A stretch of DNA of 61,779 bases from Pseudomonas sp. (GCA_022448005.1 JAKUTK010000026.1:1-61779); one strand, 5' to 3'. Shown: positions 1 to 9,079, counted from the stretch's first letter. Made by a program: numbers and translations. The notes: generated from the letters alone by a model not told the origin.

Positions 1-1657
1 GAATGTTTTCCGGCAGCCGACTCCAGAACCAACCGGCGAACAGGATCCCCACGGGCATCAGCAGCAGCAGGCTGAAAATGCCGGGCAGGTGGTTTTCCAG
101 GTAGGGCGCAAGGAACAGGCCGGCAAAGAAGCCGAGGATGACCGTTGGCAGCGCCTCCATCAGTTCGATCACCGGCTTGACCTTGCGGCGCAGCGTCGGC
201 GCCATGAAGTAGGCCGTGTACAGCGCGGCGCAAATCGCCAGCGGAGCGGCTAGCAGCATCGCGTAGAACGCCGCCTTGAGCGTACCGAATGCCAGCGGCG
301 AGAGGCTCAGCTTAGGTTCGAAGTCACCCGTGGCGGAGGTCGATTGCCAGACGTAGTCCGGTTCCGGGTAACTTTCGTACCAGACCTTGCCCCAGAGCGC
401 GCTCCAGGAGATCTCCGGATGCGGATTGTCGATCACGAAACGCTGCAGCTGATCACCCGACTCAACCAACAGCCGCGTGGCCCGAGGCGACATGGCGGCG
501 ACGGCAGCGCCCTCGGCGACCTGCTCGGTCAGCAGCTCGCGATGCGCCGTGCTGTGGAAGATGCCCAGAGTGCCGGCGCTGTCGAGGGCAAGGAAGCCCT
601 TGCGGCGTTCTTCGGGCAGGATCTGTGTGATCGGTTGATCGGCCAGCTGGAAGTTGCGCACGTTCTTCAGTTCGGCCTGACCATCATTGCTGCGCACCAT
701 GAACCACTGACCGATGCCGCCCGTCGAGTCGCCAACCATCAACGAGATGCCGCCCAGCAGCGAGGCCACCGTGGTGATCTCGCCCTTGCCGCCTAACAAC
801 TTGTAGCGACCGTTGAGTTGCTTGCGACGCAGATCGAAGACGTCGACGCTGGCGCGACCGCTCACCGCGAACAACCACATGTGCCGCGGGTCGATACGCA
901 GCGCCTTGATCGGTTCGGAGAGTTGCGGCAGATCCATGCGCTCCTCTTCAAGCGTTGTTTCACCGGTCATCAGGTTTTCAGTGGATGCGATCTTCAAGGC
1001 ATGCAAAGCGCCATTCGTCGCGCCTGCGACCATCAGGGTCGAGCCGTTGAGACTGATGCCGGCATGCTCGATGGGCCGCCCTTGCGGGTCGAGGTTCAGC
1101 GGCTCCTCACCGAAGGGATAGTCCAGCTGCGGCGTGATGGTCTTAGTGCCTTCCGGGTAGCTGACCTTGTAGTTGTGCTCGGCAACCAGCACCTGGCCGT
1201 TGCTCAGCCCCAGCACCAGGCGACGATTGCCCGGTGTGTCCTGGCCGACCGAGACGATCTGACTGCCAGCCGGCAGCGGCAGCTCTACAGTACGCAGCAG
1301 TTCGCCCGTGGGTACGCTGAAGAAGCGCACAGCGCCATCGCTGCCCAAGCGCATCGCCACCTTGTTCTGCTCTTCCACGGCCAGCAACAGCGGCTCGCCG
1401 GCATCGGCCAGCCAGGCCGGCTGCTGCACTTCACGCGCCTCCAGTTCGGCGCCCTGAAACATGGGCGCTACCACTTGGGCGAGATAGAAGAAAATCAGGG
1501 TGATGGCGCCAAGCACGGCGAGGCCGCCAATGGAGACATACCAGCGCGCCAGCTTGTCTTTTAATGCGCGGATACGGCGCTTGCGTTGCAGGGCCGGGGT
1601 ATTGAAATCCAGCCGTTGCACATCGGAATTCGCGCTCATGGTCTCGATATCGTTCAT
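1..1657 (-). CDS. pstC: Phosphate ABC transporter permease PstC (3' end outside window)
   Basis: Inner-membrane permease half of the high-affinity phosphate importer PstSCAB. Reading from the ATG at 1657, a short cytoplasmic N-terminus is followed by a first membrane span (about residues 40-62), then an unusually large periplasmic insert of some 350 residues with WD-like beta repeats, then membrane spans of the MetI/BPD type (TLKAAFYAMLLAAPLAICAALY and onward) containing an EAA-like loop with ELMEALPTVILG. A large periplasmic insert is the form of PstC known in pseudomonads, unlike the short E. coli protein. The frame is open to the window edge, so the C-terminal spans and the expected pstA-pstB-phoU lie beyond position 1. 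It follows pstS on the same strand across a 214-bp spacer that carries its own Pho box and a hairpin. Confidence 0.9.
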   Translation of the reverse strand, partial: MNDIETMSANSDVQRLDFNTPALQRKRRIRALKDKLARWYVSIGGLAVLGAITLIFFYLAQVVAPMFQGAELEAREVQQPAWLADAGEPLLLAVEEQNKVAMRLGSDGAVRFFSVPTGELLRTVELPLPAGSQIVSVGQDTPGNRRLVLGLSNGQVLVAEHNYKVSYPEGTKTITPQLDYPFGEEPLNLDPQGRPIEHAGISLNGSTLMVAGATNGALHALKIASTENLMTGETTLEEERMDLPQLSEPIKALRIDPRHMWLFAVSGRASVDVFDLRRKQLNGRYKLLGGKGEITTVASLLGGISLMVGDSTGGIGQWFMVRSNDGQAELKNVRNFQLADQPITQILPEERRKGFLALDSAGTLGIFHSTAHRELLTEQVAEGAAVAAMSPRATRLLVESGDQLQRFVIDNPHPEISWSALWGKVWYESYPEPDYVWQSTSATGDFEPKLSLSPLAFGTLKAAFYAMLLAAPLAICAALYTAYFMAPTLRRKVKPVIELMEALPTVILGFFAGLFLAPYLENHLPGIFSLLLLMPVGILFAGWFWSRLPENI

Positions 1658-1759
1658 GCGAAGGTTCCTGGCCACTCAGGCCGCTTAAACTGCTACGCCG
1701 TTGGCGCGAGTCGTTTCCTGGCTTGATGGCCGGTCGGGCGCCTAATTTAATGCAGCTGT

Positions 1760-1788
1760 GTGACAGAAAAATTACAGCGAGGTGACGT
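1760..1788 (-). promoter_or_regulatory. Internal Pho box in front of pstC
   Basis: Three 7-base units start at 1760, 1771 and 1782, exactly 11 bases apart: GTGACAG, ATTACAG and GTGACGT. On the minus strand the first two read CTGTAAT-TTTT-CTGTCAC, close to the PhoB consensus CTGTCAT-N4-CTGTCAT. The array lies about 100-130 bases upstream of the pstC start. That placement suggests a PhoB-driven promoter for pstCAB in addition to the pstS promoter. Match to consensus is seen; function is inferred. Confidence 0.6.
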
Positions 1789-1790
1789 GA

Positions 1791-1826
1791 CGACGCCCGC
1801 CAGCGCGAGAGGCGTGGCGGGCGTCG
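1791..1826 (-). terminator. Hairpin downstream of pstS (attenuator-like)
   Basis: A perfect 12-bp GC-rich stem (1791-1802 with 1815-1826, arms CGACGCCCGCCA / TGGCGGGCGTCG) and a 12-base loop lie 45 bases past the pstS stop. There is no immediate T-tract, so it may stabilise the pstS message or cause partial termination rather than act as a full terminator. Confidence 0.5.
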
Positions 1827-1871
1827 GACCCGAGCCTTGCAGCAATCGCCGCAGGCTTGAAGCTGCTGGGT

Positions 1872-2846
1872 TTAGTGGTTCTGCAGACCCAGGTCGCTGA
1901 GGGTCTTGTCGACCACTTTCTTCGGCAGCGGGATGTAGCCGTCCTTGACCACGACGTCCTGGCCCTGCTTCGACAGCACAAGCTTGAGGAACTCCGCGTC
2001 GATCGGGCTCAGCGGCTTGTTCGGCGCCTTGTTGACGTAGACGTAGAAGAAGCGTGCCAGCGGGAACTTGCCAGCCAGTGCGTTCTCTTCGTTGGCTTCA
2101 AAGGCTTCGCCACCCTTGGACAGGGGCACAGCGCGGACGCTAGAAGTCTTGTAGCCGATGCCTGAGTAACCGATGGCGTTCAGGGTGCTGGAGATCGACT
2201 GCACCACCGAAGCGGAGCCCGGCTGCTCGTTGACATTAGGCTTGAAGTCACCCTTGCACAGCGCTTCTTCCTTGAAGTAGCCATAGGTACCGGAAACCGA
2301 GTTACGACCGAACAGCTGGATCGGCTTGCTCGCCCACTCGCCCGTCAGGCCGACGTCACCCCAGGTGGTGATGTCTTTTTCGCCACCGCACAGGCGGGTG
2401 CTGGAGAAGATCGCGTCGACCTGCTCGATGTCCAGGCTCTTGATCGGGTTGTCCTTGTGGACGAACACGGCCAAGGCGTCGATAGCGACCGGCACGGCAG
2501 TCGGCTTGTAGCCATACTTCTCTTCGAAGGCCTGGATTTCGTTGTCCTTCATCGGACGGCTCATCGGGCCGAGGTTGGCCGTGCCTTCGGTCAGCGCAGG
2601 CGGTGCAGTGGAGGAGCCGGCGGCCTGAATCTGGATGTTGACGTTCGGGTAGGCACGCTTGAAGTCTTCAGCCCAGAGGGTCATCAGGTTGGCCAGGGAG
2701 TCGGAACCGACGCTGGACAGGTTGCCGGATACGCCGGAGGTCTTCTCATAGGTCGGCAGTGCTGGATCAACCGCGGCCACTGCGTTGGCAGCGCCTACAC
2801 CAGCGGCAACAAAGGTCAAGGCCGCCATCAAACGATTCAGTTTCAT
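1872..2846 (-). CDS. pstS: Phosphate-binding periplasmic protein PstS
   Basis: Periplasmic phosphate receptor for the Pst ABC importer, 324 residues. An N-terminal Sec signal peptide (about residues 1-25, ending ANAVAA) is followed by the PstS fold. Phosphate-site signatures are visible: [41 protein letters not shown], and [19 protein letters not shown] in the second lobe. The two-lobe form with PMSRPM is that of the larger Pseudomonas-type PstS (TIGR02136-like). The ATG at 2846 has AGGAG about 7 bases upstream (minus strand). It is the first gene of the pst cluster, with pstC behind it. The upstream region carries a four-unit Pho box, so strong induction by PhoB under phosphate starvation is expected. 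Confidence 0.95.
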   Translation of the reverse strand: MKLNRLMAALTFVAAGVGAANAVAAVDPALPTYEKTSGVSGNLSSVGSDSLANLMTLWAEDFKRAYPNVNIQIQAAGSSTAPPALTEGTANLGPMSRPMKDNEIQAFEEKYGYKPTAVPVAIDALAVFVHKDNPIKSLDIEQVDAIFSSTRLCGGEKDITTWGDVGLTGEWASKPIQLFGRNSVSGTYGYFKEEALCKGDFKPNVNEQPGSASVVQSISSTLNAIGYSGIGYKTSSVRAVPLSKGGEAFEANEENALAGKFPLARFFYVYVNKAPNKPLSPIDAEFLKLVLSKQGQDVVVKDGYIPLPKKVVDKTLSDLGLQNH

Positions 2847-2906
2847 TCCATGCTCCTAGCAGGGGTGTGTCAGTGTTTGGAACGGGGGCCATTGTCTGCA
2901 GGCCGT

Positions 2907-2946
2907 GTGAACACTCTATGAACTGAATATGACAATCTGGTGACGA
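2907..2946 (-). promoter_or_regulatory. Four-unit Pho box array upstream of pstS
   Basis: Four related heptamers begin at 2907, 2918, 2929 and 2940 with strict 11-base spacing: GTGAACA, ATGAACT, ATGACAA, GTGACGA (complements of CTGTCAT-like units). This is a tandem PhoB-binding array 61-100 bases upstream of the pstS ATG and oriented for pstS. The spacing regularity is the main evidence. Confidence 0.7.
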
Positions 2947-2992
2947 TACTGAACTTTAGGCCTGCTCGGTCGCTGTCACTATCTACAGCCGC

Positions 2993-3027
2993 TATACTCG
3001 CCCCCGCCCGCACTGCTGCGGGCTTTT
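2993..3027 (+). promoter_or_regulatory. Putative promoter and 5' hairpin of the thioesterase gene
   Basis: A TATACT -10-like hexamer at 2993-2998 precedes a 7-bp hairpin (GCCCGCA 3006-3012 with TGCGGGC 3017-3023) followed by TTTT (3024-3027). The hairpin sits at or near the expected 5' end of the message. It looks like a small intrinsic terminator but could simply protect the 5' end. No convincing -35 box is seen. Confidence 0.3.
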
Positions 3028-3063
3028 CGCGCAAGAAAAACAAACGCGCCGCGAGTCCGACCG

Positions 3064-3465
3064 ATGAACGAATACGAACAGGAAGATCCAATCCCGCAGG
3101 GCGACCTGGCCCTGCAGCTGACCGCCCTGCCGCGTGAGACCAACGGTTTCGGCGATATTTTCGGTGGCTGGCTGGTGTCGCAGATGGACCTGGCCGGCAC
3201 CGCCATGGCCAGCCGCGTCGCCGCCGGCCGTGTAGCCACAGTGTCCATCGACCGCATGGCCTTCATGGTGCCGGTGGCAGTCGGTGCGCAGCTTTCGTTC
3301 TACACCCAGACGCTGGATGTAGGCCGTAGCTCGATCCGCATGCTGGTGGAAGTGTGGAGTGATGACCCGCTGTCCAGCGAATGGCGCAAGGTCACCGAGG
3401 CGGTGTTCGTCTTTGTGGCCATTGACGGCAGCGGCCGCACCCGCCCGGTCACGCCACGCCGCTGA
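3064..3465 (+). CDS. Acyl-CoA thioesterase, YciA-like hotdog protein
   Basis: Cytosolic hydrolase expected to cleave acyl-CoA thioesters to free acids and CoA. It is 133 residues, the normal size of a single hotdog domain. Family signatures include PRETNGFGDIFGGWLVSQMDLAG (residues about 22-44), in which the N..GDIFGGW segment matches the YciA/acyl-CoA hydrolase active-site helix, and VSIDRMAFMVPV. The gene is alone on the plus strand, divergent from pstS, and ends only 7 bases from the converging diguanylate cyclase gene. No strong Shine-Dalgarno is visible before the ATG. Substrate chain length cannot be read from the sequence. Confidence 0.85.
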   Translation: MNEYEQEDPIPQGDLALQLTALPRETNGFGDIFGGWLVSQMDLAGTAMASRVAAGRVATVSIDRMAFMVPVAVGAQLSFYTQTLDVGRSSIRMLVEVWSDDPLSSEWRKVTEAVFVFVAIDGSGRTRPVTPRR

Positions 3466-3472
3466 AAGTCGA

Positions 3473-4654
3473 TCAGCGCACCACGTAGCGGTTTTTCCCG
3501 GCCTGCTTGGCTTGGTACAACGCCGAATCGGCGGCCTGATAGAGTTGTTCGGCGGTCTGCCCTGGCTGCCACATCGCAATGCCAATGCTCGTTGTGGCGC
3601 ATGCGCTCTGGGCCGATGCCGGATGAGGGATCGCACGTTCAGCGAGTTCAGACAGAAGCTGCGCCGCGATGGCCTGCGCCGAGCTCTCATCGCAATTGAG
3701 CAGCAACAACGCGAACTCTTCCCCCCCGACCCGGGCCGCCAGGTCCATCGGACGCCGGGAGAAACGGCCCAGTAAGTCGCCGAAATCGCGGATCAATGCA
3801 TCGCCAGCGGGGTGGCCCAAGCTGTCGTTGTAAGCTTTGAAGTTGTCCAGATCCAGCAGTATCAGCGCCAACGGTTGGCGGTCCCGACGGGCCTGCAACA
3901 GCGTCTGCCGCAAGGCTGTATCGAAGCTACGGCGGTTGGCCAGGCCGGTCAGCGAGTCGTGCTGCGCGACCCAGCCGAGGAGCTGGCGCACCAGGAACTG
4001 CTCACGCTGCGAATACTCGTGGATATAGCGGCTGATTGCTCCGATCGCCAACAGCAACAGGTAATAGCTGACCGCGATCCAGTGCACCTGCATCTCGCTG
4101 GATGACAAAATGAGCGCCGCCATCAGGATATCGACCACGATGATCGACGCTGCGCTGATCAGCGCGCGCCAGAAGGTGATGCCGAGAAAGAAAAACGAAC
4201 CGACGATCAACAGACCGGCACCGTAGCGAAACGCCAGTTCTGCCTGGGACACTTCGTAGTAGATATCGATGCGCGCCGCGACGATCCCGATCAGCACCAG
4301 CAGCAACGGAAACAGCCGATTGGCAACCAGTCGGATTCGCCAGTTAAAAAGCGTCATCACGAGAATCGCGACGCCCGGTGCCGCTTCCACGAGGCGCAAC
4401 AGCGCCAGTTCACGAAACAGCTGCGGGTCCAACTCGGCATACAGCTGCCATTCGACATAGTAGTAGCCGGCAACCACGACCAGCAGGAGGCAGGCTCCCA
4501 GAACCTGTGCGAAGCGCGCCTGACGTCCCAGGTAACGACGAAATTCACGCTCCAGGTCCGGCGCAAACAGCAAACCACGAAAGCCTCCGAGCAGCTGCCT
4601 GCCATGCGGGGTATCGCGGAAATCTTCGGCGGACTGCTGTTCTAGGGGTTGCAT
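3473..4654 (-). CDS. Membrane diguanylate cyclase (GGDEF)
   Basis: Makes cyclic di-GMP from two GTP. The 393-residue protein has about six hydrophobic segments in its first 210 residues (for example CLLLVVVAGYYYV and LFPLLLVLIGIVAA), an untyped integral-membrane sensor, then a GGDEF domain from about residue 230. The active site is GGEEF (residues 310-314) and an RPMD inhibitory I-site lies exactly five residues before it, so the enzyme should be active and product-inhibited. The domain begins with the usual DSLTGLANRRSF. I chose the ATG at 4654, because the frame upstream opens only with a TTG at 4672. The gene converges on the thioesterase gene. Confidence 0.9.
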   Translation of the reverse strand: MQPLEQQSAEDFRDTPHGRQLLGGFRGLLFAPDLEREFRRYLGRQARFAQVLGACLLLVVVAGYYYVEWQLYAELDPQLFRELALLRLVEAAPGVAILVMTLFNWRIRLVANRLFPLLLVLIGIVAARIDIYYEVSQAELAFRYGAGLLIVGSFFFLGITFWRALISAASIIVVDILMAALILSSSEMQVHWIAVSYYLLLLAIGAISRYIHEYSQREQFLVRQLLGWVAQHDSLTGLANRRSFDTALRQTLLQARRDRQPLALILLDLDNFKAYNDSLGHPAGDALIRDFGDLLGRFSRRPMDLAARVGGEEFALLLLNCDESSAQAIAAQLLSELAERAIPHPASAQSACATTSIGIAMWQPGQTAEQLYQAADSALYQAKQAGKNRYVVR

Positions 4655-4819
4655 CAGAGTTGCTCTTGGCAAGGCGCTGGCAATGATATCACTTAGACAT
4701 CATTGCTACGGATTTCCCGATGAACGCGCAACATCCGTGTTGATGCTGCGCCATCCACGTCGCGCGTCGCTTGCCGACGCTCGCAGGAGACTCCACTATC
4801 GGCTCACCTACACTGTTGG

Positions 4820-5737
4820 ATGTATCGCGTGACCAGCCTTCTGCTCGCCCTATGGCCTTTGTTTGCCCTGATCGTTGCCGGCTACTTTCTGCGCCTGCGC
4901 GGCTTCCCCAACGAAGCCTTCTGGCCAGGCGCCGAGCGAATCAATTACTTCGTGCTGTTCCCGGCGCTACTGTTCAGCAGCCTGGCCACCGCCCCCCTCG
5001 ACAATCCCGCGCTGCCTCGCCTGGCCGGGGCAGTCATGCTCGCATTGGGGATCGTATGGGCGGTGCTGTTGCTGTTCAAGCGTTTACGCAACTGGCCAGC
5101 GGCCCGATTCGGTGCCTTTGCTCAGGGCGGGCTGCGTTTCAATACCTATCTCGGACTGGCTGCGGTGGGCAGCCTGTTTGGTAAGGAAGGACTGGCACTG
5201 GCTGCGCTGATGCTGGCGCTGATGGTACCCACGGTAAACGTGATGTCGGTTTGGGCGCTGACCGCTGAACGCGGCGTCAGCGCGCGCGGCCTGCTGCTGC
5301 CGATCGCGAAAAACCCCTTGATCGTCGCCTGCGTCACCGGCGCACTGGTGAACCTGGCTGGGCTCGGCCTGCCTGGCGGAACTGACCGGCTGCTGAGTCT
5401 GCTGGCCGCGGCCAGTTTGCCCTTGGGTTTGCTCTGCGTCGGCGCCGCGCTGAAGCCGAAGGAACTCGGTGGTGAAATCCCGGCGCTCGGCTGGAACAGT
5501 GCCCTGCGACTCCTGGCGGTTCCGCTCTTGGCTTATGCCGTTGCCAGGCTGCTCCATCTGCCCACAATGGAAACAACCATCATCGTGCTGTTCTTTGCCC
5601 TGCCCACGGCGCCTACCGCCTACGTGCTGACCCGCCAGCTCGGCGGTGACAGTCATCTGATGGCGGGCATCATCACCCTGCAGACGCTACTCGCCGCGGC
5701 CAGCTTGCCGTTGGTGCTGACGCTGCTCGAACGCTGA
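4820..5737 (+). CDS. AEC-family transporter (auxin efflux carrier type)
   Basis: Integral membrane protein of 305 residues with roughly ten hydrophobic segments spread along its length, typical of AEC/MdcF-type permeases. Recognisable features are LWPLFALIVAGYFLRLRGF at the N-terminus, the ALLFSSLA segment in the first half, and the C-terminal FFALPTAPTAYVLTRQLGGDSHLMAGIITLQTLLAAASLPL signature. Bacterial members move organic acids or related anions; no substrate can be assigned here. A clear AGGAG lies too far upstream of the ATG at 4820 to serve it, so the start is uncertain by a few codons (a GTG occurs at codon 4). It stands alone, divergent from the diguanylate cyclase gene. Confidence 0.85.
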   Translation: MYRVTSLLLALWPLFALIVAGYFLRLRGFPNEAFWPGAERINYFVLFPALLFSSLATAPLDNPALPRLAGAVMLALGIVWAVLLLFKRLRNWPAARFGAFAQGGLRFNTYLGLAAVGSLFGKEGLALAALMLALMVPTVNVMSVWALTAERGVSARGLLLPIAKNPLIVACVTGALVNLAGLGLPGGTDRLLSLLAAASLPLGLLCVGAALKPKELGGEIPALGWNSALRLLAVPLLAYAVARLLHLPTMETTIIVLFFALPTAPTAYVLTRQLGGDSHLMAGIITLQTLLAAASLPLVLTLLER

Positions 5738-5767
5738 CATCTTACCGAGCACTTCTCATCGCAGCTG

Positions 5768-6553
5768 TCATTGCTCGGTCGCGGTGAGGCGCCGCCGGGG
5801 GTCTTCGTCGGCAGTGAACGTCTCGGTCAGCCGCTGATAGTCGCCACTCTCTCGCAGGGCTTGAAGCCCCCGGTCAAAGCTTTCGATCAGTTGTGCGGCG
5901 TCTGGCCGGCCGCGCGGGACGATGAGATGCATCGTCTGGCGGCTCAGCACCGAGCCGGAAACATGAAACCGCGACCGAGCCGCTCCGGTTGACTGCAGGG
6001 CATGGAGGCCCAGCTGAAGATCGGCCAGAAAGAAGTCATCTCGACCGAGCAACAGCAACAGTGCGCATTCGTTCAAACCCCGCGGCGAATGGCGAACCAG
6101 CACCCCCTGATCAACCAGCGACTGGACCGCGACTGGCAGCTGCCAACCCAGTGGGAGGCAAAGCCGTCTGCCGCTGCTACCGGCAAGCTCATCGACCTCG
6201 ACCGCCTCCGTGGCGCGACTGAACAGGTGCTGCTCGGACACGTACAGCGGTGCCGAATAAAGAAACGCCTGCTCGCGCTGTTTGGCCCGGATATAGGGAT
6301 ATGTCGCGTCGTACTCGCCGCGCAGGGTCATCATGTAGCCGCGCTTCCAGGGCTGCCAGGCAAGCGACGACGCGGCTCCGCTGCGGTCGAATGCCGCCTG
6401 TACCACCGTCGTGAGCATCCCTCCCCCGGCCAGCGCTCGCCCCGTGAGCGGGGCGTAGTCGTCGCCAGTCACCAATTGCAGCTTCGCCGCATGCGCCCCG
6501 AAACAGACCGTCAGGCTTAACAGAAATGTCCGGTTCCAAAACCCTCTCAACAC
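5768..6553 (-). CDS. Periplasmic solute-binding protein (SBP_bac_3 type), orphan
   Basis: Secreted protein of 261 residues with a signal peptide (WNRTFLLSLTVCFGAHA) and an amino-acid-binding-protein fold. The region LQLVTGDDYAPLTGRALAGGGMLTTVVQAAF resembles the first strand and helix of PBPb domains, and WKRGYMMTLRGEYDATYPYIRAKQRE matches the first-lobe hinge region. The reading frame starts with GTG at 6553, preceded by AAGGA at suitable spacing. No permease or ATPase gene is adjacent, so it is probably an orphan sensor-like binding protein, as is frequent for this subfamily in pseudomonads. The ligand is unknown. Confidence 0.7.
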   Translation of the reverse strand: MLRGFWNRTFLLSLTVCFGAHAAKLQLVTGDDYAPLTGRALAGGGMLTTVVQAAFDRSGAASSLAWQPWKRGYMMTLRGEYDATYPYIRAKQREQAFLYSAPLYVSEQHLFSRATEAVEVDELAGSSGRRLCLPLGWQLPVAVQSLVDQGVLVRHSPRGLNECALLLLLGRDDFFLADLQLGLHALQSTGAARSRFHVSGSVLSRQTMHLIVPRGRPDAAQLIESFDRGLQALRESGDYQRLTETFTADEDPRRRLTATEQ

Positions 6554-6634
6554 CCTTGCCGTCCTTGTAAACGAATGGAGCGCAGCCTACGCCATTACTG
6601 AAAGTAAGCATCGCGATCAGCGAAGCGTACGCCG

Positions 6635-7084
6635 CTAGCGAACAACCTGGCCGCGCGACAGGCGCAACAGCAGCAGTGCCATGCCCACCCCGGCAGCAAC
6701 CAACACCAGCATCGGGCCCAGGTAGCCGACCAGCTCCTGCAGCCATGCGAGCAGCGGGCGAACGATCATCAGGCTGGCTACCTCGCCATTATCCCTGAGC
6801 CGATAGGCCCCCGCCTGCCAGATCTCGTAAGCCGACCGAAGTGGCCAGAGAGACAATGGCAGCAGCAACAGGCACACCCAGAACCCGCTACGCCGCCGTG
6901 GCCCTAGCAGCCCCCAGGGACGAAAGGCTGCACGAATCAGCTGGAAAAAGCAGACGCTGTAGTAGGTGGGCAACAGCAAAGCTAACGCGTTGATCCAAGA
7001 TGGGGCGAACCAGAGCTCGCGCGCCACGAAACCGGTGGCCGTCAGACTGAGCACGGCCCATACAATAAGAAAGAAACTTTTCAT
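6635..7084 (-). CDS. Small polytopic membrane protein, function unknown
   Basis: A 149-residue protein with about four hydrophobic segments (residues about 3-21, 30-50, 70-86 and 117-140) separated by short basic loops (RPWGLLGPRRRSG). I do not recognise a family. The ATG at 7084 (MKSFFLIVWAVLSL) is chosen because the membrane protein begins there; the frame is open further upstream without a credible start. Only a weak GGGG precedes it. It lies between recD and the orphan binding-protein gene on the same strand, 81 bases before the latter, so the two may share a transcript. Confidence 0.5.
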   Translation of the reverse strand: MKSFFLIVWAVLSLTATGFVARELWFAPSWINALALLLPTYYSVCFFQLIRAAFRPWGLLGPRRRSGFWVCLLLLPLSLWPLRSAYEIWQAGAYRLRDNGEVASLMIVRPLLAWLQELVGYLGPMLVLVAAGVGMALLLLRLSRGQVVR

Positions 7085-7222
7085 CGCAGGCCCCAGTTGT
7101 CGGTTGTCAGTTATCAGCGAATGCCCATCGGAACAGAATCCCTCAAGGCATACGCGCAACCGTTTCACGAAACCGGCTGAGAAACGTCGCGAACAGGCCG
7201 GCTTCGAGCGGCCGCGCACGTA

Positions 7223-9079
7223 TCAGAACAGGCTGAGCTGATCGGCCACCGGTTCGCTGATCGGCGACGGCTTGGCCACGGAAGCCGCTTCGGCTCTGCC
7301 CGTTGCGTCGCTAGACGCCAAGCGCTCGGCGAGCCCAGCGGCACGCTCGGCGCGGGTAATCACCGCCTCGGCCAGCCGCGCCGGCAGCGCCCAGATCTCT
7401 ACCTTGCGCTTGGCGCGGGTGATACCGGTATAGAACAGCGAGCGCGTCAGCAGCGGGCTGGGTTGTTCCGGCAGCGCCAGCAGCACTTCGGCGAATTCCG
7501 AGCCCTGACTTTTGTGCACCGTCATGGCAAAGGCGCTGTCATGGCTCGGCAGGCGCGCTGGGGCAAAGCCGCGATAGCCCTCGTCACCTTCGAAAAACAC
7601 CCGCAGACCCTGCTCGGTTTTCAGACACAGACCGATATCGCCGTTGAACAGGCCCAGCGCGTAATCGTTCTGCCGGACCATCACCGCGCGGCCGGGATAC
7701 CAGCGTTCGCGGGCGGGCACACCGAGGCGGCGCTTGAAGCGGGCTTCCAATGCCTCGTTGATGCCGGTGACGCCAAAGGCGCCTTCGCGCTGGGCGGTCA
7801 GCGCGCGGAAACCATTGAAGGCCTCGAACGCGGCGGATGGATCGGCCTGGCGTGCGGCCTGCAGATAGGGCGAATAGCCCTGCTCCAGTCGTTCGATCAG
7901 TGCGGCGGGACTGGGCGTTGCGCTCCAGGCGAGGTCCGCGCGCCCTTCCTGCAGCAGCGCGACCGTGCCCTTGGCATCGCCGCTATTGATTCGCCGCGCC
8001 AGCTCGCCGATACCGCTGTCGCCGGCGAAGCGGTGGCTGTGGGTGAGCAGTACAACCGCATCGCCGAGGCGCGAGCGCGGCGTCTCGACCGCTACGGCCT
8101 GCCCGGTAGTACGTTGCAGATCAGCCGCGGCCTGGCTATCGAAACCACGTCCTTCACACAGCTCGGCGAACACCGCGCCGGCTTCCACAGCGGCCAGCTG
8201 GTCCTTGTCGCCGAGCAGGATCAGGCGCGCCTTTTGCGGCAGCGCAGCGACCAGCTTGGCCATCAACGCCAGATCGACCATCGATGCCTCGTCCACCACC
8301 AACACATCCAGCGCCAGCGGGTTGGACGCATCATGGCGCACCTTCGGGCTGTCGCCGCGGCTGCCGAGCAGGCGGTGCAGTGTGCGCGCCTCGTCCGGCA
8401 GCGCCTCCTTCACCGCATCACTGACCGGCAGATCGGCTTTGGCGTTGCGGATCGCTTCGGCCATGCGCGCCGCCGCTTTGCCGGTGGGGGCGGCAAGGCC
8501 GATAGCCAGGCGTTCGCCACCGGGCTGCTCCAGTAATGCCGCCAGCAGTCGCACCACAGTGGTGGTCTTTCCGGTGCCGGGGCCGCCGGAGATCACCGCG
8601 AGGCGCCGGCGTACCGCTTGAGCCGCGGCGAGGCGCTGCCAATCGGGGCTTTGCTGATTGAACGCAAACAAGCGCGCCAGGCTGTCGCTCAGTCGAGCTT
8701 CATCCACCTCTGGCGCGTCCGCTGCGCGGCCCAGCAGTTGTTCGGCCAGTTGCTGTTCGTATGCCTGATAACGGGCCAGATAGAGCCGATCCCCCATGAG
8801 GATCAGGGGCGCATAATCGCCCGGTGCGCCGATCAGGGGCGACGCCTTCAGCTGCGCGCGCCAGGTTACGAGCGGCGGCAGGCTGAGGTCGACTTCAGAC
8901 CAGGGCCGCTTGCCAGCGAACCGCTGAAGCGGCAGGCAGACGTCCCCGGACGCCAGGGCTTCACAGCACAGCGCGGCGGCGAGCAGCACTGCCTCAGACG
9001 CCTCAGGTTCGAGACGTTGAAGGCTCGCGACGAAAGCGCGTTCCAGCGGGCCGAGGGGAAGTTCGAACAGGCTCATCAT
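7223..9079 (-). CDS. recD: Exodeoxyribonuclease V subunit alpha, RecD helicase
   Basis: Fast 5'-3' helicase subunit of RecBCD, which processes double-strand DNA ends for recombination and degrades foreign linear DNA. The protein is 618 residues, the usual RecD length. The Walker A motif is GGPGTGKTTTV (about residue 165), Walker B is VLVVDEASMVD, and the C-terminal helicase motif is AMTVHKSQGSEF followed by LFYTGITRAK. The start at 9079 (MMSLFELPLGP) has GAGG about 8 bases upstream. The frame stays open for 156 further codons upstream, but that stretch is translated palindromic repeat, not protein. Unlike many genomes, recD is separated from recB by 406 bases of repeats. Confidence 0.95.
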   Translation of the reverse strand: MMSLFELPLGPLERAFVASLQRLEPEASEAVLLAAALCCEALASGDVCLPLQRFAGKRPWSEVDLSLPPLVTWRAQLKASPLIGAPGDYAPLILMGDRLYLARYQAYEQQLAEQLLGRAADAPEVDEARLSDSLARLFAFNQQSPDWQRLAAAQAVRRRLAVISGGPGTGKTTTVVRLLAALLEQPGGERLAIGLAAPTGKAAARMAEAIRNAKADLPVSDAVKEALPDEARTLHRLLGSRGDSPKVRHDASNPLALDVLVVDEASMVDLALMAKLVAALPQKARLILLGDKDQLAAVEAGAVFAELCEGRGFDSQAAADLQRTTGQAVAVETPRSRLGDAVVLLTHSHRFAGDSGIGELARRINSGDAKGTVALLQEGRADLAWSATPSPAALIERLEQGYSPYLQAARQADPSAAFEAFNGFRALTAQREGAFGVTGINEALEARFKRRLGVPARERWYPGRAVMVRQNDYALGLFNGDIGLCLKTEQGLRVFFEGDEGYRGFAPARLPSHDSAFAMTVHKSQGSEFAEVLLALPEQPSPLLTRSLFYTGITRAKRKVEIWALPARLAEAVITRAERAAGLAERLASSDATGRAEAASVAKPSPISEPVADQLSLF

